Shown: positions 1 through 6,846 of the stretch, piece after piece
Layout of the letters: each line of letters opens with the position of its first letter
How positions within the stretch are numbered: the first letter of the stretch is position 1
Origin: Candidatus Cloacimonadota bacterium
GTDB taxonomy: Bacteria > Cloacimonadota > Cloacimonadia > Cloacimonadales > TCS61
DNA: 15,094 nt
Direction: 5' to 3'
NCBI GenBank assembly: GCA_027064945.1
Contig: JAMOPB010000144.1
Coordinates: 1 to 15,094 of the forward strand
The notes under the pieces: generated by a model
Told to the model about the DNA's origin: nothing
The model's database searches: none
The model's input: the letters and a program-made list of their open reading frames with translations, nothing else
Program-made: the position numbers and the translations under genes

Positions 1-1811
1 CCCAATATTATTGGAGAGTTGTATGTAAAAATTCTAGTAGAGCAAGTACAGATGGTCCGGTTTGGACATTCACAACAGAAGATCTGCCCGGTATTGAGGC
101 TACTCTATCTTACTACCCTGATATAAGTTACTATATTTCAGTTCCTGATGGAAACGGAATTACTAAATTTGGTGTCTATTACACACCTGCTGATGCCTGT
201 GATTTAACCAAAATAAAAGCATATTTCTATGGCACAGAAGGATCACCAACTTCTTGCGAATTGAAATTTTATAGTGCTTTGGATGATGGCTCTGGATTAG
301 AATATCCAAACACTCTTCTGCATACAGAAAATGTGCCAATCGCATCAATACCAGCCGGTTGGTCTGAACCAGAATTTATTTTATCATCTCCATTACATTT
401 TAATGCCGGAGAAAACTTTTTTATAATTTATGAAATCACTGGCTTAAACCCTACAGATACCGTTAACTTATTAAGAAGTCATGGATCTACAAGTGGAGGC
501 GAAGGAACGCATACAATTTGTGAATACAGTGGCTCATGGTATTATCACTCAAATTTATGGAGTAGTCCTTTTGAAATAGCAATGGATGCAACAGTAGAAT
601 ATGCTGCTGCTATTCCTCCAAATTTCGCGATATCACCAAGTTCTGTAGATTTCTTGCAAACTGCAATTGGTGGTTGGAAAACTGAAACAATTACTTTAAG
701 AAACGATGGAGGAGGACAGGTTGTTGTAAATTCAGTAGCATTATCCGGAGATACTCAAATTTTGCTTTATGATTATAATACTTATCCTGACACCTTATTA
801 AGTAATGAATCTATCTCTGTAATGGTAGCTTATGGTCCTGATGATGAAGTTACAAATAATGCAACCCTTACAATTTCGGAAACAAGTACAACTAGAACAG
901 AGCATGATGTGGATATTACCGGACAAGGATATTATCATAATAGCTGGGCTGCTGGGACACCAATGTTTGACCAACCACCTGCCGGCAATCAAGGAGATAA
1001 TCCTTGGAGTATGAGTACATCTGATTTAGCTCCAAATTATCTGCATGCTGAAAATTTCTGGGGATTAACAGAGCCAATTCAAGCGATTGAGTTCTGGGGA
1101 ATCAACTGGTATTATGATAATGGTTGGGAAGAATCAGATGCTGAAGATCCAATGACATTTGATATTAAATTCTATACTGATCATGCATCTGCTTATAGTC
1201 CTGATACAGAATTTGCATCATATACATTAACATTAAACAGAACAATAACCGATACAACATTCTCAAGCGGACCTGTTTATAGATATTTGGCAGATCTACC
1301 TACTGAAGTTGCATTAACCGAAGGCTGGATATCTATCCAAGCAACAACTGTAAGTTCTCCGGATGATCCTTGGTTCTTATGGAGTACATCACCAATTGGA
1401 GATCATGCTAATGTAAACTATAATTATAGTAGTTCAGAATGGGAGTATGCAGATAATGATTTAGCCTTTGCAATTTATGGTGCATTACAACCTCCTGTTA
1501 ATGTAGAGATCAATATTTCAGGTACAAATGCTATTATTACATGGGATTCTGAACCAGGATTAGATTACAATGTATATTGTGATACTGATCCGTCAGGAGA
1601 CTTCACCACACTACTTGGAACTGTTACTGACGGCAGTGGAAGTTATACTGATGTGCCAGAAACAGATGCGAAAAAATTCTACCGTGTAACAGCATCTTTT
1701 ACAACTCGTGATAATCATATTCATCAAATACTACCAACTCTTACAAATACAAGAATCATTCGAGCCTTTGATAGTCCTATGGAAATGAATAGAAAAATAT
1801 TGAAGAAGTAG
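1..1811 (+). CDS. Large secreted multi-domain beta-sandwich protein (FnIII / ASH-like modules), 3' part only
   Basis: The reading frame (first full codon at base 3) is open from the left edge to the TAG at 1809-1811, so 602 residues of a longer protein are present. A TTG at 261 lies inside this frame and is not a start. Residues 1-27 are the end of a fibronectin type III domain (YYWRV...WTFTT pattern). Residues about 35-200 form a beta-rich module. Residues about 204-307 resemble an ASH/choice-of-anchor-D immunoglobulin-like domain (ISPSSVDF..., ITLRNDGGG...). Residues about 315-495 form a second beta-rich module like the first. Residues about 497-567 look like another FnIII domain (ITWDS...YNVY...KKFYRVTA). 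The last 34 residues are basic and unlike the rest. Composition (many S, T, N, D, Y, W and few Lys) fits an exported surface or adhesion protein of the FCB type. I see no type IX secretion sorting domain at the C-terminus. Its precise function is unknown. Confidence 0.85.
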   Translation, partial: QYYWRVVCKNSSRASTDGPVWTFTTEDLPGIEATLSYYPDISYYISVPDGNGITKFGVYYTPADACDLTKIKAYFYGTEGSPTSCELKFYSALDDGSGLEYPNTLLHTENVPIASIPAGWSEPEFILSSPLHFNAGENFFIIYEITGLNPTDTVNLLRSHGSTSGGEGTHTICEYSGSWYYHSNLWSSPFEIAMDATVEYAAAIPPNFAISPSSVDFLQTAIGGWKTETITLRNDGGGQVVVNSVALSGDTQILLYDYNTYPDTLLSNESISVMVAYGPDDEVTNNATLTISETSTTRTEHDVDITGQGYYHNSWAAGTPMFDQPPAGNQGDNPWSMSTSDLAPNYLHAENFWGLTEPIQAIEFWGINWYYDNGWEESDAEDPMTFDIKFYTDHASAYSPDTEFASYTLTLNRTITDTTFSSGPVYRYLADLPTEVALTEGWISIQATTVSSPDDPWFLWSTSPIGDHANVNYNYSSSEWEYADNDLAFAIYGALQPPVNVEINISGTNAIITWDSEPGLDYNVYCDTDPSGDFTTLLGTVTDGSGSYTDVPETDAKKFYRVTASFTTRDNHIHQILPTLTNTRIIRAFDSPMEMNRKILKK

Positions 1812-1829
1812 AAGATATGGTTAGATTTT

Positions 1830-1860
1830 AAGGGGCAGCTTAGGCTGTCCCTTATTTTTT
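1830..1860 (+). terminator. Intrinsic terminator of the surface-protein gene
   Basis: A 10-bp stem (1830-1839 with 1844-1853, including one G-U pair) closes a TTAG loop and is followed by A and six T residues. It begins 18 bases after the stop codon on the + strand, as expected for a rho-independent terminator. Confidence 0.85.
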
Positions 1861-1916
1861 CGGGATTATCTCAATAATCTCCTGAATAAGCAGAATTTTC
1901 TTTTAAATTCAGGCAC

Positions 1917-1941
1917 AAAAAAAAGGCGTCCTAAGACGCCT
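1917..1941 (-). terminator. Intrinsic terminator of the kamDE-atoDA unit
   Basis: On the minus strand a perfect 7-bp GC-rich stem AGGCGTC/GACGCCT (1924-1930 with 1935-1941) closes a TTAG loop and runs into seven T residues (1923-1917). It starts 23 bases after the atoA stop. With the facing terminator at 1830-1860 it separates two convergent transcription units. The bases between the two terminators hold no gene, only a weak 6-bp AT-rich inverted repeat (1864-1879). Confidence 0.9.
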
Positions 1942-1964
1942 AATAAAACTTTATCTATAAAGAA

Positions 1965-2630
1965 CTATTCTCCAAAAACTCCAATGTTTTCAGGAATAAT
2001 CAATTCAGCTTCAGTGGCTTTTACTACATCATCCACAGATGTCCAATATGCTACTTCTTCCAAAACCAAACCGTCTTCAGTTACTCTCAACACTGCCATA
2101 TCGGTAACAATCAGATCTACACATTTTGCAGCAGTTAATGGCAGGTTACATTTTTTCAAAATTTTGCTATTTCCATGCTTATCACAATGCTCCATTGAAA
2201 TAATAACTTTTTTCGCACCAGTAACCAAATCCATTGCTCCACCCATTCCAGGAACTAATTTTCCAGGAATCATCCAGTTAGCCAAATTACCTTCTTGGTC
2301 AACTTGCAAAGCACCTAAAACTGTCATATCTAAGTGGCCGCCACGAATGATAGCAAAACTTAGGCAACTATCAAAATAAGAAGCACCAGGTGTTTCAGTA
2401 ACAAATCCACCGCCTGCATTTATAAGATCAGGATCTTGATGTTCAGCATCAGGAGCCGGTCCAACACCTATCATGCCATTTTCTGTATGAAAATAAACTT
2501 TTATACCTTCCGGAATGTGATTAGCAACTTCGGTAGGAATTCCAATTCCCAAATTTACAAAATCACCATCTTGCAATTCTTGGGCGATTCTTGTTCCGAT
2601 TAAAATTCTTTTCTGATTTCTATCCAACAT
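1965..2630 (-). CDS. atoA: Butyrate-acetoacetate CoA-transferase, beta subunit
   Basis: This is the catalytic subunit of a family I (SCOT-type) CoA-transferase of 221 residues, a full family length. The hallmark segment YFHTENGMIGVGP contains the predicted catalytic glutamate, E50, which forms the glutamyl-CoA thioester in this family. Other family blocks are the N-terminal NLGIGIPTEVA, GGGFVTETPGASYFDS, and GGHLDMTVLGALQVDQEGNLANW with PGMGGAMDLV. The ATG overlaps the atoD stop by one base (TAATG), so the two subunits are translationally coupled, and GAGGTG just upstream is a good ribosome binding site. In lysine fermentation this enzyme transfers CoA from butyryl-CoA to the acetoacetate released by the Kce reaction, giving butyrate and acetoacetyl-CoA. 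The neighbouring kamDE genes support that role over general short-chain fatty-acid use, but the substrate is inferred. Confidence 0.93.
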   Translation of the reverse strand: MLDRNQKRILIGTRIAQELQDGDFVNLGIGIPTEVANHIPEGIKVYFHTENGMIGVGPAPDAEHQDPDLINAGGGFVTETPGASYFDSCLSFAIIRGGHLDMTVLGALQVDQEGNLANWMIPGKLVPGMGGAMDLVTGAKKVIISMEHCDKHGNSKILKKCNLPLTAAKCVDLIVTDMAVLRVTEDGLVLEEVAYWTSVDDVVKATEAELIIPENIGVFGE

Positions 2631-3280
2631 TATTTCACCTCACTTTGCACAAGATAATCCACAAAGATCCCCGGCGTGATAACATCTTCCGGATTAATTT
2701 CGCCAACTTCCACAATCTCATCAGCTTGCACAATAGTTGTTTTAGCAGCCATTGCCATAATAGGATTTCCATTGCGAGCAGTTTTATAATAAACCAAATT
2801 ACCGTGTTTATCTGCTTTAGCAGCTTTGATAAAAGCGTAATCAGCACTAATAGGCATTTCCAAAATAAATTCTTTTCCATCAAATTGGAATTTTTGCTTA
2901 CCTTCTTCCACAACAGTATTTACACCAGTTGGAGTAAGAATACCGCCCAATCCTGCGCCTGCAGCACGAATACGTTCCATCAATGTTCCTTGCGGAATCA
3001 GCTCCATATCAATCTCATTCATTTGTGCTTGCGTGGATTTATTTGTTCCAATATGGCTTGTTTGCAAAGATTTAATCTGCTTATTTGTCACCAATTTACC
3101 CACACCTTTATCCGCAAAATCAGTAGAGATTGCGATCATATGAATATCTTTAGTTCCGGTTTCACACAGAGCATCTACCAATTGATCAGCAACACCAGCC
3201 ACTAAGAATGATCCGAACATCACCCGATCATGTGGTTGAATCATTTTTGCTGCTTCAGCAGCAGTGATAATTTTCGGCAT
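2630..3280 (-). CDS. atoD: Butyrate-acetoacetate CoA-transferase, alpha subunit
   Basis: The 216-residue alpha subunit of the family I CoA-transferase pairs with the AtoA-type protein encoded directly after it. Recognisable blocks include the central PQGTLMERIRAAGAGLGG (about residues 96-113), the TPTGVNTVVEEGK segment, and MAMAAKTTIVQADEIV near the end. They resemble clostridial CtfA and AtoD proteins. The N-terminal CoA-transferase signature is slightly degenerate: the usual GGF is GSF (residues 23-25), and the G-x-P that normally follows is GVA. The gene follows kamE after 20 bases with an AGGAGA ribosome binding site at a good distance from the ATG. It overlaps atoA by one base. The likely role is CoA exchange between butyryl-CoA and acetoacetate in lysine fermentation, which is inferred from family and context. 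Confidence 0.93.
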   Translation of the reverse strand: MPKIITAAEAAKMIQPHDRVMFGSFLVAGVADQLVDALCETGTKDIHMIAISTDFADKGVGKLVTNKQIKSLQTSHIGTNKSTQAQMNEIDMELIPQGTLMERIRAAGAGLGGILTPTGVNTVVEEGKQKFQFDGKEFILEMPISADYAFIKAAKADKHGNLVYYKTARNGNPIMAMAAKTTIVQADEIVEVGEINPEDVITPGIFVDYLVQSEVK

Positions 3281-3300
3281 ACTTTTCTCCTAAAATAATA

Positions 3301-4056
3301 TTATTTTTCTTTGTTTTGTTCTGCATAATGGAAAGCTATAAACGAAGCTACATCAGTAGCATAACTTCCAGTTCCAAATCCTGCATCATAACCTAATTCA
3401 ATAGCTAATTCATGGTTAATTCTAGGACCTCCGCAAATAAAAAGCATTTTATCTCGTAATCCTTCTGCTTCAGCCATCTCAATTAAGCGGGTAAGATTTT
3501 TTATATGGATATCTTTCTGAGTAACAACCTGAGACACTAAAACCACATCGGCATTCATTTCTCGAGCTTTTGCCAATAATTCTTCACTAGTAACTTGAGC
3601 ACCCATATTCAAAGCATTAAAGCAGCTATACCTTTCTAAACCATATCTATGATCATAACCTTTCATATTCATAATTGCATCAATACCAACAGTATGAGCA
3701 TCACTTTCTATACAAGCTCCGATTATTGTTAATTTTCTTCCTACATGTTCTTCAACGAATTTTTCTGTTTCTTTCATATCCATTACAGGAGTATCTACTG
3801 TTTTTACTTTTATTGAAGTAAGATCAACAGTAACAGCAGTATTTGCATAGGCAATAAAGTGAGTAAAACCTTCTCCCAAATCTTTGAAATAGCAAACTTC
3901 AATTTCGCTAAATCCCATTTTAGTGAGTAAAACTTTTGCGGCTTCTTTACCTTGTTCATTTGCTGGTGCAGGTAAGGAAAAAGAAAGCTGCATTCTGCCA
4001 TCATCAAGAGTGTCCCCGTAAGGTTTAATTCTGGTTGGATCTATTTTTATAGACAT
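3301..4056 (-). CDS. kamE: Lysine 5,6-aminomutase, beta subunit (B12- and PLP-binding)
   Basis: This 251-residue subunit carries both cofactor anchors of lysine 5,6-aminomutase. The B12-binding Rossmann domain has the base-off motif D119-A-H121-T-V-G124, so H121 is the predicted lower axial ligand of adenosylcobalamin. Eleven residues later, K132 (in NMKGYD) matches the lysine that forms the internal aldimine with PLP in the Clostridium sticklandii enzyme (H133 and K144 there). The following blocks GLERYSCFNALNMGAQV, DVVLVSQVVTQKDIHI, and FICGGPRINHELA with GYDAGFG are typical. The N-terminal ~100 residues form the dimerisation/PLP-side domain. The enzyme moves the terminal amino group of beta-lysine (or D-lysine) from C6 to C5. 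The gene follows kamD by 8 bases, and its AGGAGG ribosome binding site overlaps the kamD stop. Confidence 0.97.
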   Translation of the reverse strand: MSIKIDPTRIKPYGDTLDDGRMQLSFSLPAPANEQGKEAAKVLLTKMGFSEIEVCYFKDLGEGFTHFIAYANTAVTVDLTSIKVKTVDTPVMDMKETEKFVEEHVGRKLTIIGACIESDAHTVGIDAIMNMKGYDHRYGLERYSCFNALNMGAQVTSEELLAKAREMNADVVLVSQVVTQKDIHIKNLTRLIEMAEAEGLRDKMLFICGGPRINHELAIELGYDAGFGTGSYATDVASFIAFHYAEQNKEK

Positions 4057-4064
4057 TCTTCCTC

Positions 4065-5621
4065 CTAATCTAATCCTAATTCAGCTTGCATACGTTCCAT
4101 AAATGGATTGAAATAGTCCTCTGACTTTTTAAATACACCAGATAAACCTTTTCCACCGGTTTCTGTACGCTTGATATCAGCAAATTCGCCATCTGCCATT
4201 GCAGAAAATAATCCTTTCTTTGATACTCGACCCAAAAATTCTATCGCTTCATCCAATACATAATTGGCTCTTTGATTAATGAATCCATCTTTTTTCAATT
4301 CAATTTCATCAGTGAAATTCCTAGTTGCATTAAATATATATTCAGCATTTTCGATTGCAATAGCACGATCCACCAAGTGTGGTGTATGAATAGCTTCTGT
4401 CATCATTCCAAGTAATTGCACACCTTGTCCTGTCATTTGACTAATCATATTAAACATACCGTTTAACAGATGTGTACGGAAAATATTACCTGTTGCAAAT
4501 TTAGTTGGCGGCATATATTTAAGAGGGCAATTAGGCAATAAAGTTTTGGTTAGAAGAGCATGAGCCAACTCATAATTAAAACTGTTTTCAATGGCAGGAT
4601 TAATTTCAAAGGCGTGACCAATTCCCATCTTTTCGTGTTTTACTCCGGAAAGAAGAGCAAATTGTTCATTAATTAATTGTGATGCAGTAACAGTGTAAGC
4701 TTTTTCAATCGCATCAGAAGTTGTAAGATAATTATCTTCTCCTGTTTGGATTTCAATTCCGGCATAAGCATTTATCATACGGCTGAAATATTGATCCAAA
4801 AGAGTTCTTTTCATATTAATATCACGGAATAATATTCCATACATAGCATCATTCAGCATCACGTCCAATCGTTCGATAGCGCCCATTGCAGCAATTTCCG
4901 GCATAGCCAAACCCGAAGCGTAATTTGTAAGATGGATATATTTCCCAATCTCTTCGCCAACTTCATCCAATCCCGCACGCATGATACGGAAATTTTCTTG
5001 AGTTGCAAAAGTTCCGCCAAAGCCTACGGTGGTAGCTCCATAAGGAACATAATCCAATAATGATTGAGCAGTTGAACGAATAACTGCAATAATATCAGCA
5101 CCTTCACGTGCAGCAGCTTTTGCCTGTACAACATCATCATAGATATTTCCCGTAGCAACAATCACATAGATTGATGGTTTTCTACGAGGACCAAATCTCT
5201 TATGAGCATCTTCGCGGTATTGAGTTTGTTTTTTAATATGATTAAGCATTTTTTCTGTAAGTTCATCAATGCATTGCATCACTTTTTTTTGATCTTGGGC
5301 AGGAACAGCGGTAAGATCAAGTTTACCGGCAGCAACTTCATCAGCAATTTCTTGTGCACTTTTTTCAGTAGCAACCATCGCATTTGCCACCCAATAAGCA
5401 GCACCGCGTTCTATGGCTTTCTTTTCGATCAAATGATCAACAACAATATTAGGGATGGGAGTTTCTCCCACAGCTTTATCAATTCCCATCAAACGCAGAA
5501 CTGTTCGCTCTATAGTAGATGATGTGTAGCCCTTTAAGAGCCAATCCAAGGAATTAACAATTTCTTTAGCATAGCCTCTAGCTTGCTCAATTTTTTCCTT
5601 ATCAATAGAAAGATGTATCAC
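4065..5621 (-). CDS. kamD: Lysine 5,6-aminomutase, alpha subunit
   Basis: The 518-residue alpha subunit forms the TIM-barrel catalytic part of the AdoCbl/PLP enzyme and works with KamE. Highly conserved blocks are visible along its length: TIERTVLRLMGID with PIPNIVVDHL (about 36-65), YVIVATGNIYDDVVQAKAA (152-170), AVIRSTAQSLLDYVPYGATT (179-198), MPEIAAMGAIERLDVMLNDA (240-259), and TGEDNYLTTSDA. The C-terminal KDGFINQRANYVL and TGGKGLSGV segments follow. The start is a GTG at 5621-5619, placed four bases after a strong GGAGG. This start matches the N-terminus of known KamD proteins, and no better upstream start is seen. An ATG-TGA pair overlaps the GTG in another frame. The gene is the first of a kamD-kamE-atoD-atoA unit and follows a 174-bp gap, so it probably has its own promoter. 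Confidence 0.97.
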   Translation of the reverse strand: MIHLSIDKEKIEQARGYAKEIVNSLDWLLKGYTSSTIERTVLRLMGIDKAVGETPIPNIVVDHLIEKKAIERGAAYWVANAMVATEKSAQEIADEVAAGKLDLTAVPAQDQKKVMQCIDELTEKMLNHIKKQTQYREDAHKRFGPRRKPSIYVIVATGNIYDDVVQAKAAAREGADIIAVIRSTAQSLLDYVPYGATTVGFGGTFATQENFRIMRAGLDEVGEEIGKYIHLTNYASGLAMPEIAAMGAIERLDVMLNDAMYGILFRDINMKRTLLDQYFSRMINAYAGIEIQTGEDNYLTTSDAIEKAYTVTASQLINEQFALLSGVKHEKMGIGHAFEINPAIENSFNYELAHALLTKTLLPNCPLKYMPPTKFATGNIFRTHLLNGMFNMISQMTGQGVQLLGMMTEAIHTPHLVDRAIAIENAEYIFNATRNFTDEIELKKDGFINQRANYVLDEAIEFLGRVSKKGLFSAMADGEFADIKRTETGGKGLSGVFKKSEDYFNPFMERMQAELGLD

Positions 5622-5625
5622 ATAT

Positions 5626-5630
5626 CCTCC
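5626..5630 (-). promoter_or_regulatory. Ribosome binding site that sets the kamD GTG start
   Basis: A perfect GGAGG lies four bases upstream of the GTG (5621) and two bases upstream of an overlapping out-of-frame ATG that is immediately followed by TGA. The short spacing decides the GTG start and leaves a start-stop element at the initiation site. Confidence 0.7.
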
Positions 5631-5772
5631 GAGAATATTTATTTTGTATAAACTTAACCAATAAATCGCATCTATTCGTCAAGCTGAAATTTGCAATAAA
5701 AAAATGTCTTATCAATCGTTTTATAATTTTTGGGGGAAATGCTTTAATAATTACGGCTAGAAAATAAAGTTC
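5631..5772 (-). promoter_or_regulatory. Intergenic region between mnmH and kamD, probable kamD promoter region
   Basis: No coding frame is seen here. The gap is the longest within the minus-strand series, so a promoter for kamDE-atoDA is expected. On the minus strand a TTGACG (5682-5677) resembles a -35 box, and a TATACA (5650-5645) resembles a -10 box, but they are 26 bases apart, which is too far for a standard pair. The exact promoter is therefore not resolved. I see no cobalamin riboswitch: the region is too short and lacks the expected conserved box. Confidence 0.3.
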
Positions 5773-5797
5773 TCAAATTCTGATTTGATTTTTTTTT
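5773..5797. terminator. Weak AT-rich hairpin at the mnmH 3' end
   Basis: A 6-bp perfect stem TCAAAT/ATTTGA (5773-5778 with 5783-5788) with a 4-base loop lies directly beside a run of nine T residues on the + strand. On the minus strand the run reads as A residues before the hairpin, and GAACTTTATTTT follows it. It could act as a weak terminator after mnmH. The AT-rich stem makes this uncertain. Confidence 0.35.
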
Positions 5798-6830
5798 AAA
5801 ACAATCTATTTTTCCGAGCACATTCGATAATTTCTATAGCAGCAATTCCGGCTAAATCCGAGGACAACTCCAGTTCAATTATTTTATTGGAATTTCTTTT
5901 GGAAAGACCAAATTCATAAGCTTTATCATAATATTTAAGTGCAATTTCAGCCGCTGTTGCAAAATCATCATTTTCCAAAGCCATAATTGCATTTTTATAA
6001 TTTTCTCCGCCTAATCTCTTTGCAATTCGTTCAAAAGATTCAATAAGATATAACTTATCATAGCCTGTATAATCTTCCACCAATCTTTTTACTCTATCAA
6101 TCAATTGGACAACAATCTTAATAACTACAGCACTCCGCATTCTATTAAAGAGATAGTCATTGATCTGGCACCGACCTATCATTCTGCTTTCATCTTCAAG
6201 CCAGAGAGGTTTTGAAAAGTCTAACTTTCTCCACTCTTCATAAAGTAAATTTTCAAAATGTTCATTTGATGGTTGTGGCAAAGTTGGAGAATATCCGAAA
6301 GCACTTCCTTTATGAATTGCAATTCCTTCCAAGTCGATAACCTGTTGTCCCATCTCTTTTAGTTTTAATAATTTTTCTGTTTTCCCACTACCGGTCATAC
6401 CACCTAAGATAATAATTTTTATCTCTTTATTAAATTCTGCTCTTATAAATTTTTTATAAGCTTTATAGCCACCTTCCAATCGAAAAGAATCGATTTTTGC
6501 CGCTTGCAATAGATGACAAAAAGCATTCGATCTATTTCCGCCACGCCAGCAATAAACCAACACAGGTTTACCTTCTGCAGCAAGTGTTGCTTTTTCCAAA
6601 TATTCCATTGAATTTTTAGCAGCATATTCCAATCCCACAATCATAGCATTTTCTTTACTCACTTGCTTATATCGTGTTCCTACATCTGCTCTTTCTTCAT
6701 CTGAAAATAAAGGGATATTAATTGCCCCCGGAATATGAGCTTTATTATACTCTCCGGGAGATCGTACATCTATCAAAGTATATTTTTTACGTAAAGTAAG
6801 AAAATCATCTGTTGTAACTAATTTTATCAT
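5796..6830 (-). CDS. mnmH: tRNA 2-selenouridine synthase (MnmH/SelU/YbbB)
   Basis: This 344-residue protein has the two-part build of MnmH. An N-terminal rhodanese domain (about 1-135) contains IDVRSPGEYNKAHIPGAINIP and the active-site loop YCWRGGNRSN with C94, which matches Cys97 of E. coli YbbB. A C-terminal P-loop domain begins with GGMTGSGKT (143-151), followed by DLEGIAIHKGSAFG and WLEDESRMIGRC, both family hallmarks. The enzyme uses selenophosphate to replace sulfur in the wobble 2-thiouridine of some tRNAs, through a geranylated intermediate. Its presence implies that the organism makes selenophosphate (SelD), which is not in this window. The ATG follows the kinase stop by 16 bases. 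An in-frame TAA directly before it fixes this as the earliest possible start. The link to its neighbours is not obvious. Confidence 0.95.
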   Translation of the reverse strand: MIKLVTTDDFLTLRKKYTLIDVRSPGEYNKAHIPGAINIPLFSDEERADVGTRYKQVSKENAMIVGLEYAAKNSMEYLEKATLAAEGKPVLVYCWRGGNRSNAFCHLLQAAKIDSFRLEGGYKAYKKFIRAEFNKEIKIIILGGMTGSGKTEKLLKLKEMGQQVIDLEGIAIHKGSAFGYSPTLPQPSNEHFENLLYEEWRKLDFSKPLWLEDESRMIGRCQINDYLFNRMRSAVVIKIVVQLIDRVKRLVEDYTGYDKLYLIESFERIAKRLGGENYKNAIMALENDDFATAAEIALKYYDKAYEFGLSKRNSNKIIELELSSDLAGIAAIEIIECARKNRLF

Positions 6831-6846
6831 TTATTATTCATTATCC

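Noticed and set aside
261..1811. A complete 516-residue gene starting at 261
   Set aside because: The start codon is a TTG inside a frame that stays open to the left edge and encodes the end of a FnIII domain upstream, so the gene is partial.
1864..1879. Inverted repeat GATTAT/ATAATC between the two terminators
   Set aside because: Six AT-rich base pairs in AT-rich DNA are expected by chance and no function is suggested by position.
1984..2379. 131-residue open frame on the + strand
   Set aside because: It is antisense to atoA and has no recognisable protein features.
2591..3205. 204-residue open frame on the + strand
   Set aside because: It lies antisense within atoD and the start of atoA, has no family features and is His/Phe/Ser-rich, as expected for a shadow frame.
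5202..5522. 106-residue open frame on the + strand
   Set aside because: It is antisense to kamD, which is strongly conserved; no start context or domain is seen.
5631..5772. Cobalamin riboswitch ahead of kamD
   Set aside because: The gap is short and no conserved B12-box or extended stem structure could be recognised.
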